NCBI GenBank assembly: GCA_027578815.1
Contig: JANBTH010000534.1
Location: forward strand, 1 to 15,207
DNA from: Coemansia sp. RSA 1804
Taxonomy: Eukaryota; Kickxellomycota; Kickxellomycetes; Kickxellales; Kickxellaceae
DNA length: 15,207 nucleotides
Direction of reading: 5' to 3'
The position numbers and the translations under genes were made by a program. Positions within the stretch are counted from its first letter, which is position 1. Each line of letters starts with the position of its first letter. Below the pieces are notes generated by a model, which saw nothing but the letters and a program-made list of their open reading frames with translations, was not told where the DNA came from and searched no databases. This document shows, one piece after another, positions 1 through 7,363 of the stretch.

Positions 1-1992
1 CGCCTGGTCGCAGCGAAGGCGCGGATTCCAGGTCCTGGCTGTTGCCTGCGCACTGCTAATATCGGGTAAGTCTCGTCCGCCTTCTTTCCTCCAAAAACAG
101 GCGCACACTCTACTGGTTGCCACGCCTCCGGCGCAGTAGATGGCGGCGACACGTAGGCGCCATGCTCGGGAGATGTAATATTTTCTGGCTACTAGTCTGT
201 GAACTGATCACTGCCGTTGGCGTTCTGATAACACCCTTCTTGCTTGTCTTGCTGGTTGTACATGTGTAGTCGGTAGCCACTACTCCGCCCACACGCTTGG
301 CGCACTAAAGTCAACAATTAAAAAGGTAAGACACCATACCACAATTCTGAGGTGCATCTATGTGACGGACGCCTGGTCATTGTCGCTGCGCTTTCATTTA
401 CTCGTTGGCAACCACTTTGCGCGCCTCCTACTTCTCAGATTCCTACTGCTCATATGCTTATATGATGCATATATGTGTATGTGTGCATATGGCGCGTGTG
501 TATCTGAGGAGAGGAGCGTGACGCGTTTGTGTCAAAGCGCAAGCTATAGGCACGGTGATGTTTCTTTGCTTTTGGATGTTAAATTTCTGAAGCTGGTGCG
601 AGCGCCAACTAACAGCGTGCAATGTCTTTCTTTCATCGCGTTTCTTCTTTTTTTTCTTAAAACTAGGAGCTTGACATTACAAACACTCAGTATGGCGCAT
701 TGCAGTCAACAGTGTCGGCGGTAAATACCATTCTGCCTATACTCGGAGGCCTGTTCATAGACTCATTTGGTACAACGACAGGGTCTCTTGTTGCCACATC
801 GCTAATCATGGTAGGGAACCTGATAATATCCATATCCACGCATCACCGGTCATTCTCAACAATGGTTGCTGGAAGAATACTCTACGGCCTAGGCTCGGGC
901 ACAATAACAGTTGTACAGGAAACCATCCTAGGAAGCTGGTTCAAGGGCAAGGGTCTTGCTATCACCATAGCCATCCAGATCACAACGTCTCGCATCGCCT
1001 CGTTTCTCTCGATGGGAACTGCGATCCCCGTTGCTGAGCACTTTGACTTTTACGGCGCGGCATTCTGGGCAAACTTTATTGTATGTGCTCTCTCGTTTGG
1101 GATCAACCTTGTGTACATGGCTGCGATGAGACACATTCATAGAGAGGCGTCGCCAGAGATGCTTGCCCGACTGCGCTCCAAGCACAAGTTCAATCCGCGC
1201 CTGGTACTCTTTTTCTTTGGCATCTACTGGCTGATCATTGTCGAGTCATTCACGGTGGGCGCTGGGTGGACCAGCTTCTTGCACATAAACAGCGAGCTTG
1301 TGAAGCTGCGCTTTGGCGTCAACGATACCATTGCCGCGTGGTCTGCAAGCGTGTCGCAGATAATGCCCATCTTCATTGTGCCGTTCCTTGGGTGGTTCTT
1401 TGACTTCTTCGGCTTGCGCACAGACATGCTTATTGCGTCGACTGCAACATTCACCGTCTCAATGCTTCTACTGGGCTTCACAAAGGCAAACCCGTTGATC
1501 GGACTGGTCATATTCTCTATATCGCTGGCGCTTGGGCCGTTGGCTGAGATCACTGCTATCTCGCTTATCCTGCCCACAAGCTCGCTGGGCACTGGTCTGG
1601 GAATCTACAAGTCAGCCATGAATATCGGCTCCACCATCGTGGACATTGTTGTCGGTGTGCTCCAGGACCGCGGATCGCGCATTGTTGAGGACTCCGAACA
1701 CAGCTACGACTATGTCATGGTTTTCTTTGTGGTGTGGGGTGCGCTATCCACGCTTGTTGCCGGCTCAGTCTTCTTGGCCGACCGACTCAAGTGGAACAGT
1801 CTGCTGCGCAGCAACGCAAGCAGACGCAAAGAGGCCTACCACATCGTAAAGGCCAAAATCGGCCAGCCGATCCTCTATGCCTCAGCGCCCAACTGGCGCG
1901 CCTACGTGACTTTTTGGAACTACATACCGCTTGCTACGCTCGCCGTGCTGCTGGCAATAAGCTGGGTTCTGTTTGGAATGAAGCTGGCATGA
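1..1992 (+). CDS. MFS transporter, 3' part, three exons (<1..65, 270..325, 667..1992)
   Basis: Major facilitator superfamily permease, cut by the left window edge. I joined exon 1 (frame from position 2, ending CALLIS plus one base), a 56-nt exon 2 coding for GSHYSAHTLGALKSTIKK, and exon 3 starting ELDITNTQYGALQS. The phases (1, then 0) agree, and the joined protein reads as a continuous TM1 - loop - TM2 of a fungal MFS protein. A motif-A-like loop, GGLFIDSFG, follows TM2, and the matching loop LGWFFDFFG lies in the second half. About 11-12 hydrophobic segments can be seen over roughly 480 residues, with a basic cytoplasmic stretch (RSNASRRKEA) before the last helix. The GRILYGLGSG motif and overall pattern recall MFSD1-like and related fungal permeases. 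The substrate cannot be read from the sequence. The N-terminal start lies outside the window. Confidence 0.85.
66..269 (+). other. Intron 1 of the MFS gene
   Basis: The donor GTAAGT begins at 66 and the acceptor TGTGTAG ends at 269 (204 nt). The intron has stops in all useful frames. Removing it joins a split valine codon (G + TC) and restores the membrane-protein frame. Conservation of the flanking HTLG segment in fungal MFS proteins supports the acceptor. The intron interrupts TM1. Confidence 0.75.
326..666 (+). other. Intron 2 of the MFS gene
   Basis: The donor GTAAGA begins at 326. A long T-rich tract (about 640-658) precedes the acceptor AACTAG ending at 666 (341 nt, phase 0). Splicing joins STIKK to ELDITNTQYG, the usual approach to TM2 in this family. 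A different acceptor at 689-690 would delete eight conserved residues, so I rejected it. The intron carries an alternating purine-pyrimidine run (465-503). Confidence 0.8.
465..503. repeat. Alternating purine-pyrimidine tract (Z-DNA prone)
   Basis: Bases 465-491 alternate purine and pyrimidine without a break. After one phase slip the alternation resumes at 492-503, rich in TG, CG and TA steps. It lies inside intron 2 of the MFS gene. Such tracts can adopt left-handed DNA under torsion and are unstable in length. Any function here is inference. Confidence 0.6.
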
Positions 1993-2173
1993 CGCTACTA
2001 CTACTACCACTACTAGGATGAAGCAGAGTGGGCAAGCCGAATACATACTACTTGTCTTTTAGTCTATCTGTCTACATATTTTTCTGTTGTATATTTTATT
2101 ATCATTTTGGTCTATTAATATTTTATTACTTTTCAAACAAGCTACACAATCGTAATGATCATTGCATGCTATT

Positions 2174-4360
2174 TCAGCTTCTTTTGATCTCAGGGATCTT
2201 GCCTGCAGAAAGGCTGGTTGTCATTCGCTTCATGCTAAGCGAGCGGGAAAGCGTTGGTGCTGCTGCTGTTGTTAGTCCAGCAAGCTTCTCCTCGATGCTG
2301 GTCATTATGGCCTCCATGCACATGAAGCGAGTCTCCAGATCCGAGACCCGGGCCAGAAGCTGGGCCACGACTGGCCCACCCGAGCCTCTGGAGCTGTCCA
2401 CTGAATAGACCCGTTGCTGCAATTCGGGGAAGACTACTGCTCGGTTCTGGTGCGACTGCGACTGCGACTGCGACTGCGATGGGTTGTAATGCCTTTGCAT
2501 AGAAGGAGGCGGGCTGTACTGGTGTGCTTGCAGTGCTGTCGAGGATGACCGTGCAAAGGCCTGAGAAAGACTGTATGATTGTCTCCGAAGCACAGGGGGA
2601 GGCGGTTGGTCTGTTACTGTATGAAGATCCGGCGGCCGCTCGCTGCAGGGTCCGTCGCTAGTATGATCCGTAGGGGTGTCCACAGCAGCAGCTCCATGGG
2701 TGCCTTCTTCATCGACATGTAGATGCCTGCGCATAGCAATGTCGCTAACATCAGAGCCGAGGCGAGATGTTCTACTCTGCGAGCCACTGTTGCCGGTGCT
2801 GCTACAATAGCTGTCATTGTCCGCATCCTCTTCTTGTTTGAAAGACGGCTGGTCTATAACCGGAAGTGCTGACTGACAAGGCGCTGTTCTATGACTTGGT
2901 GCGGTTTCCGTAGACTCAGCAGACACGGTTGGCAAGGTTGGCAGAAACGCAGATGGCATTCTATCGGCTGGCTTTACAGAAGAACCGCCAACTATGCTTC
3001 CGTCTTGGGCTATAGTTACAAGCAAAGGCGAGTGTGCATCTGTGTTCTGAATATCTGCGCCAACTTGCTGGCTTGTGTTCCTTCGGCCAAGTACACGGTA
3101 CACGCGCACAGTCTGCTGCTCACCCTCCTCGACATCTGTCTTTTTGCTGCTGCCGGCTTGAATATTCCCATTGTTGACCGTAGCAGTATTATCGTGTGAA
3201 GCAATGTTTAGACGGCTGGGGATCTTGCTGTCAAAGTAGTGGCGCTGAGGAATCGGTTGCAGAATAGTCGTTCGCCTGAAATCGCCGGCGTGCTGGTCAA
3301 TTCCAACGCTGCTAAGACGCAGATCGGTCACCTCAGGATGTTCAATGTTAGCCATGCTGTTGTCTCCCTGTATCACAGAGTAATGCCTTGGTGTTGGCAT
3401 GCTTATAACGTTCTTGTTGTTTGGAAGCGGCATTGCGGGTGGCAGCAAAACGCCAGAAGAAAGGGGGAGAGGAATGTCCGAGCGCTGCTCGGGCGGTTCG
3501 GAGAATCTGACTGTGGGCTCTCTTGTGCGGGTAGCTATGATTCTCTCAATGCTTAGAGCAGTGCTATTGAGCGAGACCTTGGATCCATCTGTCGCCTTTC
3601 TGGAACTGGGCTTTTTGATGCTCTGCTTATTGTGGCGGCTGCGATGAGAGCCTGGTTCGTCGTGGTGACGGTGACGGTGACGATGAGTATGGCTGCGCTT
3701 GTCGTGTTTGTGGTGGGGTTTGGTGGATGATGACTGTTGTTTTGATTTGGTATCGCTGGGCGAAGAGTGTGAGCGACGAGTGCTGCCCTTCTTGGGATTT
3801 TGCTTGTCATCCTTGTCATGCTTGCTGTGTCTGCTGCTCTTCTCTTTTTTGTCCTTGTCTCTATTGCTGCTACTGCTGCTGCTTAAAAGAAATCGGAGGA
3901 ACCGCGGCCTATGCACACCATCAGAAAACAGCCGTGGACGATCCGAAGGCGCCGACTGTTTCTCCTTGGATGGCGCTGGCCCAACATTTGACGAGTCATG
4001 GTGATCAATTTTGCTTGAACTCTGGTGTTTGTGGGTCCGAGAGTGTTTTCTATCGCTAGAATGTTTGTGCGCGGTACGCTGAACCCTCTTAGCTTGCTGG
4101 CGCGATGAATCCGAAGGGGCAGTGGCCTTTGCTGCAGACGATCCTTTTGCGGCCGAGCTGGAGTGCCGCCGAACAAGAACCGATGGACGCTGGCTGACTG
4201 GCGGATCATCCTCATCGTCCCTTGTAGCGGGGTCCTTCCGCTTGGTGCTCCAGCGTCTGAACAGCGTGTCTGAGGCGCTCCATCGTCTCTCGTGTGCTGC
4301 TGTCTCCGATGGCGATGCAGAGCGGCCTGATATGGCCTTTTCTGCTCTTGTGGACGGCAT
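2174..4360 (-). CDS. Ser/His/Arg/Lys-rich disordered protein of unknown function, 728 aa
   Basis: I do not recognise a family. The frame is open for 728 codons from a true ATG and opposes no better gene. Residues 60-260 are dominated by Ser, His, Lys and Arg, including a run of six Ser (160-165) and a His/Arg cluster (223-233). The middle is Pro/Ser/Thr-rich and likely unstructured. Residues 626-636 are a Gln-Ser repeat. Residues 663-696 (VVAQLLARVSDLETRF onward) look like a short amphipathic coiled coil, the only clearly structured part. Six RRx[S/T] sites (S28, S38, S67, T365, T429, S595) fit basophilic kinases such as PKA. The length, lack of stops and biased but non-repetitive composition argue for a real gene. 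It ends 181 nt from the convergent MFS gene. A regulatory or scaffold role is only a guess. Confidence 0.75.
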   Translation of the reverse strand: MPSTRAEKAISGRSASPSETAAHERRWSASDTLFRRWSTKRKDPATRDDEDDPPVSQRPSVLVRRHSSSAAKGSSAAKATAPSDSSRQQAKRVQRTAHKHSSDRKHSRTHKHQSSSKIDHHDSSNVGPAPSKEKQSAPSDRPRLFSDGVHRPRFLRFLLSSSSSSNRDKDKKEKSSRHSKHDKDDKQNPKKGSTRRSHSSPSDTKSKQQSSSTKPHHKHDKRSHTHRHRHRHHDEPGSHRSRHNKQSIKKPSSRKATDGSKVSLNSTALSIERIIATRTREPTVRFSEPPEQRSDIPLPLSSGVLLPPAMPLPNNKNVISMPTPRHYSVIQGDNSMANIEHPEVTDLRLSSVGIDQHAGDFRRTTILQPIPQRHYFDSKIPSRLNIASHDNTATVNNGNIQAGSSKKTDVEEGEQQTVRVYRVLGRRNTSQQVGADIQNTDAHSPLLVTIAQDGSIVGGSSVKPADRMPSAFLPTLPTVSAESTETAPSHRTAPCQSALPVIDQPSFKQEEDADNDSYCSSTGNSGSQSRTSRLGSDVSDIAMRRHLHVDEEGTHGAAAVDTPTDHTSDGPCSERPPDLHTVTDQPPPPVLRRQSYSLSQAFARSSSTALQAHQYSPPPSMQRHYNPSQSQSQSQSHQNRAVVFPELQQRVYSVDSSRGSGGPVVAQLLARVSDLETRFMCMEAIMTSIEEKLAGLTTAAAPTLSRSLSMKRMTTSLSAGKIPEIKRS
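2451..2479 (-). repeat. Hexanucleotide repeat encoding Gln-Ser
   Basis: A six-base unit (TGCGAC on the + strand) is repeated more than four times inside the 728-residue gene and encodes part of the Gln-Ser run at residues 628-636. It is an in-frame minisatellite that can change length without a frameshift. Confidence 0.85.
3664..3681 (-). repeat. Short GGTGAC repeat encoding His-Arg
   Basis: Three exact copies of GGTGAC on the + strand encode the alternating His-Arg cluster (around residues 226-232) of the 728-residue protein. Short in-frame repeats at both ends of this gene suggest that slippage has shaped it. Confidence 0.7.
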
Positions 4361-4369
4361 GGGTGTTGT

Positions 4370-4428
4370 CTAATGGGGAGGGTGAGGTGGCTATCGCAAG
4401 ACCCAGTGGACGCTCTACTGATCCTTAC
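4370..4428 (-). other. Possible 5'-UTR intron of the 728-aa gene
   Basis: On the minus strand a good donor (GGTAAGG, GT at 4428-4427) is followed by a CTCAC branch-like motif and an acceptor CCATTAG ending at 4370, nine bases before the ATG. The 59-nt length is typical of small fungal introns. Upstream of the donor the frame hits a stop before any ATG, so if the intron is used it is noncoding. This rests on motifs alone. Confidence 0.35.
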
Positions 4429-5023
4429 CAATATTGCGAAATGATTCCGCAGCACAAAAATATGATACAAAGCGATTTAAAAGGACAATTGTGTACTAGT
4501 GCAGGCGTTTAGAGAGAGTATAATGTAATAAAAATGTGCTTTCTGCTTTTTCTTGCTCTTGTTTTTTTTGGTTCGCGAACAGAAAAGAGGAAGAAAACCG
4601 TCTGTTGTTAGATGCTCTGACCAGCAGGTAATTCCAAAAGATTGTGGCAGAGGGGATGAAGGGGAGGGAAAAGAGTGAAGCTGCTTCCAAGAAGAAAGAA
4701 GAGCAACCAGGGACGGAATCAGCCAACCGTAATATATTGCAAATTGCTTTGGTCCTTCACTTCTTTGCCAACACTGCTTCCGCTTTTTACACTGGGGCTG
4801 GCAAGACCGATGATGCAGTGAGAAATAAAATGAATGGCGGATGCAGACGACTGGTCTGTCACGTTTTCCAGATAGTTTTCTCCCTTCATAACAACATTAC
4901 TCGATCGGCGCCAAAGCGTCCTTTCCACATTTTGATTGGCCAAGCACGACCCCCCAGCCAAAAGCAACAAAGTCAAAATCTGGGGGCCATTTCTCGTTTT
5001 GGTTTATTCGCGGCAACCAACCC

Positions 5024-5044
5024 GATGGATGGATGGATGGATGG
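5024..5044. repeat. (GATG)5 microsatellite
   Basis: Five exact tandem copies of GATG plus one base, in noncoding DNA between the SRP9 gene and the 728-residue gene. It is a simple length-variable marker with no visible function. Confidence 0.9.
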
Positions 5045-5313
5045 CCCAGTCATTCCGCGCGGGTCGATTGTGTCTCCACAGAGAAGTGCTGCTTAAAGAT
5101 CGCAGTCGTCATAAGTTACCATTAGCAGTTGGATTCCGTATAAGAAGTAACCAGCGGAACTGACCGTACAAGGAGACAAGAGCGCGTGATAGGAACGATC
5201 GTTTCGTCGCATTGCATATAATGAATATCCAGCAATATTATTGGAAAACACATGGAAGACAACAATGAACAAGGCGCTACTTGGTAGATGCCAGGGTTCA
5301 CTTCAAATGGCCT

Positions 5314-5709
5314 TTACTTTCTTTTTCTACCTCGTGTCTTTTTGCCACGCCCAGCGGCTTGTTGTTGCTGCTGCTTTTCTGAACCTGTGTTGGACAGGCC
5401 ACTTCTTTTTGCCGCTTTAGCTTCACGCTCGTCCTTCTTGCTCTCTGGAAACACTGGTGGCAGCTCCCTTATCTCTTGGCTGCGGTGTGAAGCCGACTGT
5501 GCTAGCATCCGATATAGGCTGGCAACCTTTTTGATATCGTCAAGTCTCTCTGTGCGAATCTGTGCACACGTTGCATCGTCTGTAACCTTGAGAACCAGCA
5601 TACCATCGCAATTCCGATACTTGACTGTGTAGCGCGCCTTCTCTGGCGTAGCAGCGTAGATATCTGCTGCGGCCTTTATAAACGAGTCCCAGCTTCCATA
5701 AAACACCAT
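5314..5709 (-). CDS. SRP9: Signal recognition particle SRP9/SRP21 subunit, 131 aa
   Basis: Subunit of the SRP Alu domain, which with SRP14 binds SRP RNA and slows elongation while ribosomes are brought to the ER. The start MVFYGSWDSF matches the family opening (MVxYxSWxxF). It is followed by PEKARYTVKYRNCDGMLVLKV and DDATC, the typical RNA-binding alpha-beta region with conserved basic residues, over residues 1-70. I chose the ATG at 5709; extending upstream would need a non-ATG start. Residues 84-131 are a charged tail with five Gln and a Lys/Arg-rich end (GKKTRGRKRK). The protein is longer than the 86-residue mammalian SRP9 and in that respect resembles yeast Srp21. It shares a divergent promoter region with the gene at 6096. 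Confidence 0.9.
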   Translation of the reverse strand: MVFYGSWDSFIKAAADIYAATPEKARYTVKYRNCDGMLVLKVTDDATCAQIRTERLDDIKKVASLYRMLAQSASHRSQEIRELPPVFPESKKDEREAKAAKRSGLSNTGSEKQQQQQAAGRGKKTRGRKRK

Positions 5710-6095
5710 ATTTCCAAGCTGCAATATGCGTTATCCAGGCGCTCCTTTATTTCCTAGAAACTGCAAAAGAGGAAGAAGACAATAGAAGGATCAAATAACA
5801 TAAACTCAATAAAAAACAACAGTCGAAGCTCTGGCTCTGCTTTTGCCTATTGTTATTTTCGCTTTTGTACACATACTCAGGTATTACAAGCTATGGGTTG
5901 GTCAAAAGACCAAAAATGGAGGTTACGTCAACGCTTTAACCTGAATAAGCTTCTTTTGTCTTCCAATGCCTTGCGTAATCCACAGCCGTCCTTTTAATTC
6001 CTCAACATCTTGTTTCTTCTACAACCAATTATAGTCTTTTCTCCTTTAAAGTATCGAATTTGTATTTCCTGTTGTTCTGCGCTCGAGGTCTTTCA
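5710..6095. promoter_or_regulatory. Divergent promoter region: SRP9 (-) and the 6096 gene (+)
   Basis: 386 nt separate the two start codons, so the region must carry both promoters. Visible elements are a perfect 6-bp inverted repeat TTGGTC-AAAA-GACCAA (5898-5913), an ATF/CREB-like TTACGTCA (5923-5930), and an inverted CCAAT (CCAAT within ACCAATT, near 6024). Pyrimidine-rich stretches precede the + strand start. Assigning any factor is inference. Confidence 0.55.
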
Positions 6096-6914
6096 ATGCA
6101 GCTAACAAATCCGTCTTTCAAGTTTGCAAGCACTGTTGTCCTTGCGTATCCAGACACCACACGACTTGCCGGCTATCGTGCAGCGCTGTATCTTCTAAAT
6201 GCGCTGACACCAGAGCATGGTTTAAACGACAACGACCAATGCAAATGCAGCGTGAATGTCAAGCCTAAGGAGCTTGTTTGCTCCACACCAGACATTGATC
6301 TACAAGCCGAGCCGAGCGAAGAAATATCTGTTTTGTTTAGCACGCCAACTTCAAGCCCCAGTCTGACCTTTTGCTTTGTCAATGGGCTTCCGGCGCAGGA
6401 GAAGATTCCCGAGCTTGTGGACAGTGTACTGAGTCTTCTCGAGGAATCTGGCGTTGAGAGAATTGTCGTTCCAGTAGCAGCAGATTTGGTGGGCGTTAAA
6501 GATAGTGATCGTCTATGGATTCGCACGTTTGATCTTCCCGAGGACACAGGCGGTGCTGAAAACATGAAAACAAAGGCTAGCCATATTGGCAATGAGCTTC
6601 CCAGTGATGCAAACACCAACGATGCTTTTCTTTCGACGCTCGATACGATTCTTTGTGTTTCGGGGTTCAAGCACTCTAGCATTCTGATTCATGGCGACAA
6701 GCGGCCGGTCGGGAGCGGATACAGAGAGAAAGTGGTGTTTGGCCAGGGGTATGCTGATGAAACCGACTCCAATGTTGTCGGCGCCTTACAGAGCGCCTTG
6801 GCAGAGGCGCTAGGGGTAAGAGTAGCTGACAAGGCTGGAGGGCCGGTGGTGGCTACTCGCGTCCAGCTTGATCCTGAATCAGTCTCACGAGAGCTGCCTC
6901 CAGCCTTTGGCTAA
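6096..6914 (+). CDS. Candidate PAC1/Pba1-like proteasome assembly chaperone, 272 aa
   Basis: Intronless frame starting MQLTNPSFKFASTVVLAYP. I chose the ATG at 6096 because the frame further upstream has only non-ATG starts and lies in a pyrimidine-rich leader. Alternating strands and helices are predicted by eye: a strand at 11-18, strand TFCFVNG (91-97), helix 103-119, strand RIVVPVA (122-128), strand TILCVSG (184-190), strand SSILIHG (194-200) and helix 226-240. This order, with the helix-then-strand unit of the middle, resembles the Rossmann-like PAC fold of PSMG1/Pba1, which helps assemble the 20S alpha ring. No diagnostic motif is present, so the family call is weak. The C-terminal 30 residues are loop-like. 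The gene itself is well supported; the function is tentative. Confidence 0.6.
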   Translation: MQLTNPSFKFASTVVLAYPDTTRLAGYRAALYLLNALTPEHGLNDNDQCKCSVNVKPKELVCSTPDIDLQAEPSEEISVLFSTPTSSPSLTFCFVNGLPAQEKIPELVDSVLSLLEESGVERIVVPVAADLVGVKDSDRLWIRTFDLPEDTGGAENMKTKASHIGNELPSDANTNDAFLSTLDTILCVSGFKHSSILIHGDKRPVGSGYREKVVFGQGYADETDSNVVGALQSALAEALGVRVADKAGGPVVATRVQLDPESVSRELPPAFG

Positions 6915-7363
6915 ATTAGCGATTACTATTCTGTGCACAAAACGGTGTTGTCTGCATTCAGTGCAGTAGCAAACGACGGGACGTCAATGTGAATGCAGTT
7001 GGTGGCGTAATAGAGAAAAGATAACCTTCTTTTTTTGCTGTCTCAGAAGAAAATCTGCCAAGCCCTTTTTTTCAAGCATAGAATAAAAAAAGTTCTGGAT
7101 GATGTCATCCCGCCTTGAACGCTGTAAATGCACAATCCCTACCTCCCCACGCCTTCAAGGTACGGGTGGTGAAGACTTTTCTTCTTCCAATTGGTTTCTT
7201 TTTTATTGCCATTTATTTTGCTCTTTTGAAATTCCACTACACTATTTTTGCATTGGGTCCTACTCGCCTTATCCTCTGCGCATAACTAGAAGCAAAAAGA
7301 TCCATCTTTTTAATACCAGACTATTTTACGAACCACAGCAACTGTTTTTTTTCTTTGACAGGA
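6915..7363. other. Spacer and leader upstream of the EHD gene
   Basis: 449 nt between the stop at 6914 and the EHD ATG. It holds the 3' UTR of the previous gene and the EHD promoter and leader. A candidate exon (7099-7159) and intron (7160-7361) lie in its right half. A GACGTCA sits at 6980-6986. T-rich runs (about 7027-7036, 7195-7204) are seen. No other gene was found. Confidence 0.5.
7160..7361 (+). other. Probable intron before the EHD start
   Basis: A long pyrimidine tract leads into the acceptor CTTTGACAG ending at 7361, two bases before the ATG at 7364. This is a strong 3' splice site. The best donor is AAG/GTACGG at 7160, giving a 202-nt intron. An ATG at 7099 (second at 7102) opens a frame through 7159 that joins in phase to the EHD frame, so the upstream exon could add about 21 residues. 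The acceptor is convincing; the donor and the coding status of the upstream exon are less sure. Confidence 0.55.

Larger units (their letters stand above)
4361..5313. other. Intergenic region between two minus-strand genes
   Basis: 953 nt with no convincing coding frame on either strand. The left end should hold the promoter and leader of the 728-residue gene. The right end should hold the 3' UTR of the SRP9 gene. An inverted CCAAT (ATTGG, about 4934-4938) reads as CCAAT in the direction of the 728-residue gene but lies far upstream. A (GATG)5 microsatellite is present. I found no tRNA boxes and no recognisable ncRNA. Confidence 0.55.

Noticed and set aside
691..699. Alternative acceptor CTCAG at 690 for MFS exon 3
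   Set aside because: In frame, but it would remove ELDITNTQ, which fits the family just before YGALQS. The acceptor ending at 666 has the better pyrimidine tract.
3883..4470. 195-codon minus-strand frame overlapping the start of the 728-residue gene
   Set aside because: Out-of-frame shadow in low-complexity DNA; it lacks the continuity of the longer frame.
4644..5096. 150-codon open frame on the + strand in the large intergenic region
   Set aside because: It needs a non-ATG start, crosses the GATG repeat, and its product has no domain-like pattern. It is probably chance.
5710..5724. Five extra residues at the SRP9 N-terminus
   Set aside because: The extension begins with TTG. The next ATG gives the family's normal MVxYxSW opening.
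6060..6095. Twelve extra hydrophobic residues before the 272-residue protein, resembling a signal peptide
   Set aside because: It begins with TTG in a pyrimidine-rich leader; the ATG at 6096 is the credible start.
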